From the NCBI RefSeq assembly GCF_000151315.2, contig NW_011887297.1, positions 1,403,587 through 1,467,586 of the forward strand: DNA of 64,000 nt, given 5' to 3'. The stretch is from Capsaspora owczarzaki ATCC 30864. Its lineage: Eukaryota; Opisthokonta; Filasterea. Positions 1 to 11,498 of the stretch are shown in pieces. The translations under genes and the position numbers were made by a program. The stretch's first letter is position 1; each line of letters opens with the position of its first letter. The notes under the pieces are model-generated. The model did not search any database and had not been told where the DNA came from. It worked only from the letters and a program-made list of their open reading frames with translations.

Positions 1-962
1 CCATCCTCGGCTCGATGATGCCCGGCTGCGTCATCTTCTCGGACGAGCTCAACCACGCCTCCATGATCCAGGGCATGCGCAACTCGCGCGCCAAAAAGCT
101 TGTCTTCAAGCACAACAGCGTCGCGCACCTCGAGCAGCTGCTGCAGTCGGTCGACCCCAACGTCCCCAAGATTGTCGCCTTTGAGAGCGTCTACTCGATG
201 TCTGGCTCGATTGCTCCCATCGGTGAGCTGTGCGACGTTGCGCACCGCTACGGCGCCATCACGTTTGTCGACGAGGTTCACGCCGTCGGCATGTACGGCA
301 AGCGAGGTGCTGGTGTCGGCGAGCGCGACGGCGTCATGGACAAGATGGACATTGTCACGGGCACCTTTGCCAAGGGCTTTGGCATTGTCGGCGGCTACAT
401 TGCCTCCACCGCGCATCTTGTCGACATGGTCCGCTCGTACGCGCCCGGCTTTATCTTCACCACCTCCATTCCTCCTCTCATTGCCGCCGGCGCACTGGCC
501 TCGGTTCGCCACCTCAAGAACAGCCAGGTCGAGCGCGCGGGTCAGCAGGCTGCCGCCGCCCTCATGAAGCGCAAGCTCACGGACGCCCGCTTCCCCGTCC
601 TCATCTCGCCCAGCCACATTGTTCCGGTCATGGTCCGCGACGCCCGTCTCTGCCGCCTCGTGTCTGACATGCTCATGTCCCGCCACAGCGTCTACGTGCA
701 GTCCATCAACCACCCCACCGTCCCTGTCGGCACCGAGCGTCTGCGCATCACCCCGACCCCACACCACACGGCTGCCATGATTGATGTCTTTGTCGCCCAG
801 CTCACCGACGTCTGGAACATTCTGGGCCTGCCCTTCATCACCGCCGAGGAGCACGCCGCCCAGCTCGAGCAAATCCGCCAGCTGCAGCCGCGCTCGCTTG
901 CCGCCCCGTTCGTCGAGCCCCTGGTTCAGAAAGCGTCTCAGCTTGTCTCTGCCACTGCTTAA
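1..962 (+). CDS. ALAS1: 5-aminolevulinate synthase, C-terminal part (5' end outside window)
   Basis: Makes 5-aminolevulinate from glycine and succinyl-CoA using PLP, the first step of heme synthesis in mitochondria of opisthokonts. The frame is open from base 3 to a TAA at 960-962, about 319 residues with no intron, so only the fold-type I aminotransferase core and C-terminal domain are visible; presequence and N-terminus lie upstream. Seen: NHASMIQG near the start, the PLP-binding Asp and His in VDEVHAVG, the Schiff-base Lys in [13 protein letters not shown] (codon at 372-374), and SIPP and LRITPTP typical of the C-terminal half. The relatives KBL and BioF share the fold, but NHASMIQG and [11 protein letters not shown] favour ALAS. 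Confidence 0.93.
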   Translation, partial: ILGSMMPGCVIFSDELNHASMIQGMRNSRAKKLVFKHNSVAHLEQLLQSVDPNVPKIVAFESVYSMSGSIAPIGELCDVAHRYGAITFVDEVHAVGMYGKRGAGVGERDGVMDKMDIVTGTFAKGFGIVGGYIASTAHLVDMVRSYAPGFIFTTSIPPLIAAGALASVRHLKNSQVERAGQQAAAALMKRKLTDARFPVLISPSHIVPVMVRDARLCRLVSDMLMSRHSVYVQSINHPTVPVGTERLRITPTPHHTAAMIDVFVAQLTDVWNILGLPFITAEEHAAQLEQIRQLQPRSLAAPFVEPLVQKASQLVSATA

Positions 963-1286
963 AACGCGAGGTGCTGAACTTGTTTGTTTTTTTGGTTTGC
1001 CTTGTGGTTTTCGCAAGTGTACTGGATGTGCAGTTTTTGTTGATTTTTTTTTTTTTTTCGATGTTTGTGATGCGTTCTGCTGTTTTCACCGAGACATCCT
1101 TGTTGGTTTTGTCCCTGACTTTTTTGTTCCTACAAATAGCAAAACAACCGACGCGTTTTGTGTTTAACGTTGCAGGCATTCCAGTTTGTGATTTTTTTTG
1201 TTTGCATTTTGTGATCTTTCGATACTGAGCTGCTGGGATTCAGATTTGTCACGCCACTCCCCACTCCGTACTGAAGCAGCAGAGAA
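963..1286. other. Intergenic: ALAS 3' region and ankyrin-FYVE promoter
   Basis: 324 bp between two genes read in the same direction. T-rich with several T runs (for example 1045-1058). No ORF worth reporting; open frames here come from the T runs. It presumably holds the ALAS 3' UTR and the next promoter. Confidence 0.6.
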
Positions 1287-3606
1287 ATGGCAGTCAACCG
1301 AGCAGGCGCCTTGCTCTTGGACGCAGTGCAGGAGAGCGACATTGCGCGAGTCCGCAAACACCTCAGCGAGCCCGGGGCAGCGGCGCTGGTCCGCACTGTG
1401 CAGGACGCGACTGGCGCGAGCGTCTTACACTTGGCCGCTGGGCTCGGGTCGATTGAGATTGTGTACGAGCTGCTCCGTCGCGGTGCAGCCGCCAGCATGA
1501 ACACGGCGCACCCAACAACACAAGCCATCCCGCTCCATCTCGCTGCGGCGGCAGACCACGGCCTCTGCGTCGAGCTCCTGCTGCGGTCCAAGTGCGCGAG
1601 CGCGAGCCTCGCCATGCGGGATGCAAACCGCCTCACGCCACTCGAGGCCGCCGTCCGCGCGAAGGCCACCCACGCAGCCGCCATCATCGAGCGGCTTGCT
1701 GCGACTTGCATCTGCAGCGGGAGCGGTGGCGGCCCGGGGCTTGGAGCTGGAGCTGGAGCCGGAGCTGCAGATGGGTTTTTCGCATTGGCAAACCCGCCCG
1801 CCGCTGTTTCTGTTTCCACGGCACCCACGTCGTCGTCGTCGTCGTCGTCGTCGTCAAGTGGCACCACGCTGTTCTCTCGCAAGAAGAGCGCCGGCAATCT
1901 GTTTGCAAGCAAATCGCCGAGCTCTTCCGCTGGTTTGCCGTCGTCGTCGTCCAGTGGTAGCAACAATTTGCCACCGCCGCCGCCGGGAGCTGCCAACGCC
2001 GGCGCACAGCAGCTGGACTCGGATGCATTGCTCACTGACGTCACCAAGAGCGGCTCGCACACATTGCTGATGGTGCTTCTCAATTGCGACGAATCTCCGA
2101 ACGTGTGCGATCCAGCGGGCAGATCGCTGGTTTGGTGGGCCGCTTCGGCCGCGCATCCGCCGTGTTTGGCGCTGTTGCTCGAACGAGGCGCAGATGTGCA
2201 CCGTGCCGACACGGAGCGCTGGACAGCACTGCACGCTGCTGCCATGGGCGGCTCGCAAGAGCATGCCGAGTGCGTCGACATGCTGCTCGCAGCTGGAGCG
2301 AACGCTTGGGCCGAGACAAACAATCGTGAAACGTGCATGGATCTCGCGCGGCGGTGCGGCAAGAACAAGACAACCCTTGCACAGCTCGAGGCAGCACGAG
2401 TCGCCGAAGCTGTGGCCGAGCTGTCTGCGAAATTGAACGATGCGACGAATGCGTCAGCATCTGGCAGCTCGACAGCCATCAACAACTGCGATCCCAAAGT
2501 GCTGCAGTCTGTTCGCACAGTGCTTGCACGACTTGCATTCCTCGAATCGCAGACGACCGAACAACAGGACACCATCAAGAGGCTGCGATCTGCGAACGAC
2601 CTCCCAGCACCGCGACACGAGCGGCCCATGAGTACCGCCAGCAGCGATGGCTCGCTAGAGGGATACCAGCTGCAACTACAGCCGCCGTCGCATCACATGC
2701 AGCCCCCTTCAAGCCCGTCCAAATCGACAAAGCGGATTGTCACTGTGTCCTTGTCAGACGAAACCGAGCGAGTCAAGACGCTGACTTCCGAGCGCGATGC
2801 CCTTGCCGGGCGTTGCAAAACGCTGATGATGGCACTGGCGAGCGCGGCAGTTGAGCATGACGAGGCTGTCGCAGCGCTGCGAGCCGAGCTGGAGGCCACA
2901 AAACAAGCCGCGAGCGAAGCGGTGAAAGACAAAGATGCTGCTATTCGATCGATTCAGCCCGAGTGCGACGCCGCCGTCCAGCGAGTAAGATTTTTCATTC
3001 ATGTGATTGGCGGTGTATTTTGGGCTTAACATTTGGTGCCCCGTTTTTGTGCTTGCAGTGTGAAAATGCTTTCAGCAATCGCATCGCACGCGTATCTCAA
3101 GACACTGTCGATGCTCTTCGTAGAGTACGTCAAACTATTGTGGTTGCAGTTTAACTTAGGACGCCAACTGACTCGAAAACTGTTTTGCTATTCACCCGCA
3201 GTTGATGCAGGATCTCGAGGAAGCTGATGAAGAAAAGCGAGATTTAATGACTCTGCATGCTTCAAAAAAGCTCACCTGGGTGCCAGATGAAGGTGAACGG
3301 CGCTGCACGATCATTGGAGGCTGCAGCGAATTATTGACAACAACAACGCTCACTTGCTGTTGGATTCTCTTTTCCTTGCCAGCTGCCGCTTTTTGCTTGA
3401 CATGCAAGCTCGACTTTTCCAAAAAGCGAAGAAGGCATCATTGCCGATGCTGCGGCAGAGTATTTTGCAAAGCCTGTTGCAAAACCAAGATTCCTCTGCC
3501 GTTCCTCGGCTACGATCGCAGTGTCCGTGTCTGCGATAGCTGCCAATCTGTGGTACAGCTCACTCAATCTGTACCCATGAGTCACCTTAGTGCCGCGTTG
3601 GAATGA
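1287..3606 (+). CDS. Ankyrin-repeat, coiled-coil, FYVE zinc-finger protein
   Basis: Four exons: 1287-2984, 3059-3124, 3202-3292, 3383-3606; 692 residues. At least four ankyrin-like units lie in two blocks (about residues 40-140 and 285-360), recognisable by VLHLAAGLGSIEIVYELL, PLHLAAAADHGLCVELLL and TALHAAAMGG. They are separated by a Ser/Pro/Gly-rich linker containing a run of Ser codons. A heptad-like Leu/Glu/Lys segment (about 400-600) should form coiled coil. The C-terminus is a FYVE finger (about 614-675) with WVPD, RRHHCRCCGR and RVCDSC, all eight zinc ligands and the basic PI3P-binding patch. FYVE fingers recruit proteins to PI3P on early endosomes, so an endosomal adaptor is likely. 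Closing intron 3 restores the WVPD-to-first-Cys spacing, which supports the model. No exact orthologue recognised. Confidence 0.85.
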
Positions 3607-3807
3607 GTTTTAGCGTTTCGTTTCTGTTGTCGTCTGTTTTCTCTTTTTGTTTTCGTTCATCATTGAATTTTTCGTTTTCGTTTTCCTCTTGTTGTGTTCG
3701 CTTCAAGTGACAGATGTCATTTTTCTAAGACTGTGACCTACAGATCTTCTGAAGAAAAAAAAGAAGATACTTTAATACTCTGGAATAATTCTCTATTTGA
3801 AATGCCA
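3607..3807. other. Convergent 3' region
   Basis: 201 bp between the stop codons of the FYVE gene (+) and HBS1 (-). AT-rich with T runs; no canonical AATAAA seen for either gene. No coding signal. Confidence 0.5.
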
Positions 3808-6800
3808 TCAAACTAAAAGTCCGGGAGTGGACGACGAAGCTGGAGCTAATGGAATCAATTCAGTGATGATACCAGCGCCGATTGTAGCGCCACTGCTCCG
3901 CAACGTGATGCGGCCCATGTCCTTGATGTTTTCGTACAATTCCAAACAAACCGGTCGTTGGAGTGTGATGGTCACGATTGCCGACGAGTTTTTCGGGAGA
4001 GCACTGTCACAAGGAAAAAAGAGAAAAAAAAAAGATCAAACAGCAGATGCAAGAGTGAGCAAAACGCACCGATCGGACTCAAATTCAAAACAATTCAAAA
4101 ACAGGTGCAAAAGTCGGAAATCGGTACCGAGGATGCTTCTTGACAATTTCGCCCGTGCTTCGATCCAACAAGGTCTCCAGTCGTGTGATGACGGCGGGCT
4201 CGTTAAACGTGAGGTAGTGGAGGACGACCTACAGAGGAAAAAACAAGCAAACAAGCAAGAAACGAAACAAACAAATCGAGCTGAGCGCCAATAAGACTCG
4301 CAAAGCACCTTGCACAGCGCACATACGTGGAAACCATGTGTGATGGGAACTTTGACGTCAAAGACAATAATCTTGGCTCGGAACGACGAGTGCACCGGTA
4401 CGGGACGGTCTACTTCAGTCAGCATGCAGCCAACACTGCGAGTCCATCAAATCAAACGCGCCACGGTCGTCGGGAGACAAGAAAAAAACCAAACTCGGTC
4501 AGCATGGACACACAAAAGACCACAGCAAAAGAAATCGTGCTTTGAGACGGTGTTTAAAAAACAAAGTAACGAAACGTACGCAAAGTGGATCGGATCAACC
4601 TTGTCCAAGAGAATGCTCGCAGCGTCACCCGCGGCAGCCCAGGTGACACCTTCTTCATGAATTTCAATAGCTAAGCGGGGGGGGGGGGAATGCCAGAATG
4701 AGCTCATACTCGGACATACACACATACACGAAACCAAAGCGAGGGAAAAAAACACGCCTTCATCGGAACTCACCCTTCACCGTGCCAATTTCTTGATTGA
4801 TCGGGGCAATCAGCACCTTATCGCCAATTTGTACAGAGCCGGAAATGACTTTGCCGCCGAGCGAAACACCGCTGTTAGGGCGACTGAAGATGTCATTCAC
4901 TGAAAACCGCAGCGGCTTGTCAATCGGGCGTTCCGGCGGTTGGAATTGATCTGAAGCAAGCACAAGAGAAGAAACAAAAGCAAATGAGTGACTGTGTGTT
5001 CACGTGCAAAATCCTAGAGCCAGCTCAGCCTACCGATTTGCTCGACCAGCGTCGGACCAGAGTACCACTGCGTCAGCTTCGGCTCTTTTCGTTCGATGAG
5101 ATTCTCGCCGATAAGGCCAGACACCGGGACGAATGTGACATTGTCCAGTCGGTAGCCAGACGTCTTGAGGAAGAGCGAGAGGCGCGCAACCAACTCATCA
5201 AAGCGCGCCTTCGACCAGTCACACTTTCAGAGAGCAGACAAAATAGACAAAAATGAGGATTCGCCTGATTCGTCAAAGCACCAGAAACGCCAAAACAAAA
5301 TCCCAAAACGAGCATATTCATCTCTCCTCAAACTTACAGCGTCGAGTTTGTTGACGGCCACGATCAGTTGGTTGACGCCCAGGGACCGAACGAGCAGGGC
5401 GTGTTCTCGAGTTTGGCCACCACCTTCAAATCCAGCCTCGAATTCGCCGACGCCCGCATTGACGACAAGGACGGCAACATCCGCTTGCGCTGCGCCAGAA
5501 ATCATGTTGGGGATAAAGTCGCGGTGCCCTGGCGCATCGAGCAGCGTGATGCGCTTTGTTTTCGTTTCAAAGCTGGTCATTGCCACATCGATGGTGACGC
5601 CTCTGTATGCACGACCAAAAAAGGCTCGTAGATGAGCGACAAACGAGAGCGCATTGCGCGACATTTGCAAAAAAAAGGCCCTCTCACACAAACAAACAAC
5701 AAGCCCAACATACCGCGCGCGTTCGGCATCAGTCTCATCCAAAACCCACGCAAAGGCAAAGGAAGCCTTGCCGAGCTTTTGAGATTCGGTTTCGTACTTG
5801 TGCAGGGTCCGGCGCGAAACATGGCCGAGCTGGAAGAGGATGTGGCCCATCAGGGTTGACTTGCCAGCATCGACGTGCCCAACCACAACCATATTGAGAT
5901 GCGCCTTGCCAGCTCCTCGCTTTTTATATTCCTCAAGAATGTCCATGCGGGGCGCGCGGTGGCCGCCACCAGGACGAGGAGAGGACGTGCCACTGCTCGG
6001 GCCGCTGCCTCCCGCGAAATTGTCCTCGTACGCAAGAGCAGCATCGACGCCTTTCGACGAAGGGAGCTTGCCCTTGGATTTATCGCCGCTTGATGCAAGT
6101 GAGGGCGACAGGGAGAGTGGGGAAGCCGTGGCAGACGAGACGAGACTGGCATTGGCAGACACGGCGGGCGAGAACCCCATTGCAACAACGTCTTTTGTCG
6201 CGAGAGAGGGCTCTCGGTGTGTATCGGTGGGCTGTTGTGGTTGCTGTTGTTTCGGTTGGGACGAAGGCATCACCAGCGGCTTGAGATTGGTCGCGCCAGG
6301 CTTTGATGCGCTGGCAGCGGTGCCTGTAAGAAAAAAATTCAACAAAGAGGGTATTTCACGAAAGGAGAAAAAGAAAAAGAAAAAGAAAAGAAGAAAAGGA
6401 AAGAAAGGGGGAAAAGTGGAGAGGGGTTGGAGGAAGAGAAAGAGGGTGGAGGTATAGGAAAGAAACCGAATCCAGAAGGGGGAAAAATGAACGACTCACT
6501 CCATCCATCCATCATAACTCTTTGAAAACATCAAAAAGAGTCGCTAAACACCCAATCCAAGACACTCTACACACCTTTGCCAGCACTGCCACTGCCGCTG
6601 CCGCCCTTTGCAGGGGATGCGGCGGCTGGCGTGGATTTGGCCGAGTTGGCTTTGGAAGCAGTCGAGGAGACATTCTTGCCAGCAGCTTTGCCAGATGCGG
6701 CAGAGTTTGCACTTCCTGACTTGGCTGTCGGCTGAGTTGCACTCGAGCCAAACGCCTGCTTCCGCTTTGCCAAAACAACATCGTCTGGCGAAGGTGTGTC

Positions 6801-9182
6801 GAATGCAAAGACAGCGATAGACGATGACGGATTTGCACCGACGGAAGTGTCGGCAGAAGGAGAGAGTGTCGTCAAAGAATGAGGGAGAGCAGAAGAAGAA
6901 GAGGGCGGGAGAGAAGAATGAGTGTCATTGGTCAACAATCGTTCTGAAGCTTGGAGAGATCGAGTTGATGAAGAAGTCGACAAGAAGAGTCCGTGTGGAT
7001 GAGAGGCGTGGTTTCGCAGCACGTTTCGAAGCGCAACCGAGGAAACACGAGTGTGATCGGTCGATGAAGGTTTGGCGCAGATGCTTTGCGCCAGTTGCGA
7101 AGGCATGGCCAATTGCAACGAGCCCCAAGCCACTTCAGCAGAGACTTTCGGTTTGGCAATTGCAACATTGACGCTAGGGGCTGTTCCCGTGATCGGAGCA
7201 GCAGTCTGAGCCCCGACAACAGAAGAGGTTGATAATGTTGCTTTTGGCGCCGTCGACTGTTGAGGAGGCTCCGATGCCGCAGGTGTCATCAATGACAACG
7301 AAGCCAGCGAAAGGGAGGCAAGGGAAAGAGCACTCGTCTCAGCGGGGATGGGCGCCGTTGACAACGCGGAGAGCGATGGCGGATTGGGTGAGGGGGCATT
7401 CAACGAGAGCGACGCCAACGACGTCGACATTGCCGGAATGCTGCTTGCACTCAACAATCCAGGAGCGCCCGAGAGGAGCGACATGGTCGGAGGAGCAGGG
7501 GTCAGAGAAGAGGGAGAGGAAGAGGACAGAAGGGAAAGCGGCGCTGTCAACGAAGACAAGGATGCGATCGAGGTCGGGGCGACTCCACCCGAGCTCGAGC
7601 TTGGATTGGGCGCAATCAACGAGGAAGGGCCAGTTCCAAGCGAAGAGAGGGACGAAAACGTCGACAGCGAAGCCAAAGAGCCGAATGCATTGGTTGTCGA
7701 TCCCAAGCTGCTGGCTCCAGACAAGCCTGCCCCTAGCGACGACAGCATGCCGAACGACTGCCCAGCCACTGCATTGGCGCTTGGTGGAGCCGCCATCAAC
7801 GACCCGAGCGACAGTGACAGCGACGCTGGAGCCGCTGCCGCAGTCGCGGGGGTTGATTGACTGTTTTCACTCGAGCTGGGCGGCTCTGACGACTCTTCAG
7901 CCTCTGCACACATGGGACCCCCTACTCTGGCAGATCGCACCACTCTCCCGCCGGCAATGTCGGAAGTGGGGGTGGGGAAGAGAAAGGATGGAAGCCAAGC
8001 GATTGGCCCAGAAACTTACCTTGATACAATCAAACGTTGCATTGGGGGAGGAGATAGGTTCCGAGGCATTGGTGCAAGATGAGAAGCCAATCCAGCAAAG
8101 GGGACGGAGATGCAGCAACGAAAAGGACGGACGGACAAGCAGAGCAAAAACCGATTAATACCAGTACCCAAGCAACGAACACAGCAAAACAAAAAGCGAC
8201 AAAGCAAGCAATCACCTTGATCATTGTCGGCATCTTCGTCCGGGTCGTAGCCTTCGAGGAGCCAAACAATCGCCTTTTCCACGTCGAAATTGTAATGCAA
8301 GATCGCGTCGACAATCTCTGCATTGGTGACGGTATTTCCGACGACTGGCTCGATTTTCGCCCGAGCCTCCCGCAAGAGGTCTGTGTCCACGTATCAAATG
8401 TCGAATAGAGGCATCGAATGAGGGGTTGAGAGAGCGAGAGAGTGAGTGAGTGAGTGACGGAAGGAGGAGCGAGACAAAATTTCTGCGTCTCGCCCCAATC
8501 GCAAACAGCGGCCGCTCGGAATCTGGGATGAACACTGTTTGCAAAGCATGAGCCATGTCAACGCACCCTTTTCCTTCAATGTGAGCGTCGACAAGTCGGG
8601 CAAGTCGTCTGCCGTAGCATTCGTCGCATTGCTAGTGTCAAAATAAGCGCCAAACGATGCGCCGCCCGTTCGTCCAGCGTATCGATCTAGCGCAAAACGA
8701 CAAAACCCAACAAACACGATTGAGCCTCACTCGGCAAAGCGACGTCATGCATCGACGAGAGTGAAGGAAAACGCGTGCTTTTTGTTTGCTTTGTTACCAT
8801 CGCCGTAATCGTCGTCTTCGTCGTAGTCCTGATCGTCCACGTCGTAATCTGGCAACAAGCAAGCAAGCAGGACAATGATTGGTAATGGATGATGAGACTG
8901 CGCAGAATAGCACAAAGAGCGAAGGAGCAATGCAAAACCAAAGAGGGAAAAAAAAAAAAAAAAAAGCAAGAGATTTCTGCTGCTTTGCTGCTGCTGATGT
9001 TGCTGTAGAGCGCGGCGTCGTGTGCGAGCAAGCATCAACGCAGGAATGAGCACAGATAGAGTGGGCATCCGCAATGACGAGCGCGAGGCGGCGGAGGGAG
9101 TCGAGGGAGCGGAAATCAAAGTCACAACAGCGCGCTCACCGTCAGAGTAGTCCAAGTGACGCAGGTTGCGATGCCTCGACAT
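3808..9182 (-). CDS. HBS1L: HBS1-like translational GTPase (ribosome rescue)
   Basis: eRF3/EF-Tu-family GTPase that with Pelota/Dom34 rescues stalled ribosomes. Thirteen exons (5' to 3'): 9140-9182, 8798-8848, 8567-8686, 8216-8380, 6575-7903, 5714-6323, 5338-5602, 5034-5223, 4774-4950, 4580-4670, 4327-4435, 4128-4228, 3808-4003; frame is continuous and gives 1148 residues. The start MSRHRN.R matches the conserved HBS1 N-terminus; exon 4 is the small HBS1 N-domain. Exon 5 encodes a ~443-residue Ser/Ala-rich linker ending in the conserved [10 protein letters not shown] motif. The GTPase shows GHVDAGKST (~718), GVTIDV, DAPGH and NKLD, followed by beta-barrels 2 and 3 ending in [14 protein letters not shown]. 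The linker makes it about twice the human length. The exon 5 acceptor (7903) has an alternative about 34 bp upstream. Confidence 0.9.
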
Positions 9183-9392
9183 GAGTGAGAATAGTGTGTG
9201 TAGGAGACGAAATATAAAGAGTGAGAAAAATATAAAGAGAAGTGATCATCATGAGGGTTGATGATGGAAGGAGATCGACTCGAAAAGTCTTCAGAATGAT
9301 TGATTTCCGTTCCTCTCAAAAGCACTCCAACATCCGTGTTGCATTCACCAGTCAGTCAACGAAATGAAAAAGTCAAGATGTATTCAAAACAA

Positions 9393-11498
9393 CTAGGGCA
9401 GGGAGACGCCCGAACTCTGGCGCTCGCAATATCCAATGTAGAGCCGTTCGAATCGCACATCTTGTGGAGCAGAATCGCTCGATAGCACTTGAACTTCCCA
9501 ACTCTCGCGCATTTGTCGGAGGACGGGATGGCTTGCGGGCAAGATCGTGACAAGCTCGGTGGTCGAATAGACGAACGTCGGGTTCACGGCGCATTCGTAT
9601 TGCACAGCACCGTGCGCATCTCGAACAAGCACGTCAAAAAAGCTGTCAAGGGAGTTCTCTGGACACTTCTTCCAGTCACGAATCACATGAATTGCCCTCA
9701 CACGGATTGAGCGTCCATCGATGCTCTGAGGCACTCTGACTTTGAGGGGACGATCGGCATCGTCATGAAACAGCTCTCGTTTGGTGTGTTGCACGCCCTC
9801 CCAATAATACGCTTCATCCAGAATGCGCTCGACAAGCTCGAGAGGTAGAGCTGGAAGAAATGCTGATGGGTCCTCCAGTTCCGGTCCACTGGCCAGCAAG
9901 CAAGACACGCTCTGAAAGTCTTCAGCACTTGCTAATCGTGGGAGTAGGGAAACGGCTAGTGGGCTAATCTGGTCGTCAATGCTGTGCAACGAACAAGCAA
10001 GCAAGAGATCATTGAGACGTCAGCAGGGCCATTTCGTTGGGTTTGCTCCCATTCGCAAAGACAAACTTACGCAACATCAATCGTGCTGTTGACCTTGCGT
10101 GCCTCATCAATTGCCTGCGCACCGACAGTGCCTATGCAATTATATCGCAGGCTGTAGTGCAGCATAATAAAAAGTGAGCAAGATGAGTAATGGATGACGC
10201 GGGGGCAAAAGTTTGGCCAAACCCGTGGCCAAGATGGCAGCTTACTTGATAAAGAACAGCGTCTTGTTCACTTTGAGTGCCTCAGCAATCGCCTGCGCCC
10301 CAATATCGCCAATCTGATTAAATTGCAGACTTTGGATGGGCCCCGATTGAGAACTCTGAATTCCCTCTGCCGAAATCTCCGCTCACACATCCGTCAAAGC
10401 GAGATGCCTTACTGGACATAAGACAGCGTCTTGTTCACTTGGAGTGCCTCAGCAATTGCTTGCGCTCCAGCATCGCCAATCTGATTCGTTTCCAGACTTC
10501 TCATTACCCATTCTCATCAGTGAGCCACGCCTGAGCACCCCTCCGCTGACATTGCCCATAGATTCTCCAAGCATCAGTCAATGTGAGAATCACTGACCCG
10601 GGTGTAGTGAGCGTCCTGTTCAATTTGAGTGATTCGGCGATCGCTTGCGCCCCAGCATCGCCAATCTGGTTCTCCCACAGGCTGTCCATCCCAATCCATC
10701 AGTGAGCACTCTGACTACCCTCTGATGGAGCATCATCACCCGTTCACCGACATCAGTCAAAGTGAGATGCCTTACTAGAGCGTTTCCAGCGTCGCGTTCA
10801 CCTTGAGTGCCTCGGCAACTGCCTTTGCACCATCATCGCCGATCTGATTCCTCCTCAGGCTGTCCGTTCCCTTCATCAGTGAGCACTCTAAACGCATTCT
10901 GCCGAACAACAACAAAAAAACCAATCCCTCGACATGACTGACTCGAGTGAAACCAGCTTTGTGTTCACTTTGAGTGCTTCAGCAATGCATTGCACTCCAG
11001 CATCGCCAATCTGGTTGCCATTCAAGCTGATGATCAGTGAGCTACTCTTGCTGTCCCTCTGCTGAAATCTCCCACTCACATGCATCGGTACAAGTGGCGT
11101 GACTTACTACACCTGTGTGAGCGTCGCGTTCACTTTGAGTGCTTCACCCATCGCAATCGCTCCAACGTCACCAATCTGGCTGTTGCCCAGGCTGTCGGCC
11201 GGCCTCGGTGCCCCCCTCAGTGAGTGAATCGCCGACTCGCATGCACCAGCATCAAAAGGCGAGATATTCCTTACAAGAGCGAAACTGCGGCCGCATTCAC
11301 CTTGAGTGCTTCAGCAACCGCCAGCGCTCCAATCTCGCCAACCTCTCTCCGTTCCAGACTGTCCTCCATTGTCGTCAGTTCGCGCGCTGTCACACTGTCA
11401 AGCTAGTTTTTTCCCTCTTACTCGAGCCATCCGGTCGCATGCTTGACTTTGTCATACAACTCGCGCTGTTTCTCAGTCAGACTCTCATACGACAGCAT
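9393..11498 (-). CDS. Leucine-rich-repeat protein with F-box-like and unknown C-terminal domain (LRR gene A)
   Basis: Ten exons: 11422-11498, 11275-11358, 11108-11191, 10943-11026, 10776-10859, 10598-10681, 10413-10496, 10246-10329, 10071-10151, 9393-9981; 444 residues. Each of exons 2-8 is exactly 84 nt (28 residues; exon 9 is 81) and encodes one ribonuclease-inhibitor-type LRR with consensus L..NQIGDAGAQAIAEALKVN.TL. The start at 11498 gives MLSYESLTEKQRELYDKV, a helical cap. The last exon (~196 residues) begins with an F-box-like LPALPLELVERILDEA and continues into a beta-rich segment with HPVLRQMRESWEVQV that I cannot name; the tandem gene at 11701-13484 carries the same domain. LRR_RI arrays bind protein partners; ligand unknown. 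Possibly a substrate receptor if the F-box-like motif is real. Confidence 0.75.

Noticed and set aside
1130-2629. 499-codon ORF on the - strand
   Set aside because: Antisense of the ankyrin-FYVE exon; Ser/Ala-rich low-complexity translation, no domain, while the + strand frame has clear ankyrin repeats.
7229-8158. 309-codon ORF on the + strand
   Set aside because: Mirror of the Ser-rich HBS1 exon 5; no motif. The - strand frame fits flanking HBS1 exons in phase.
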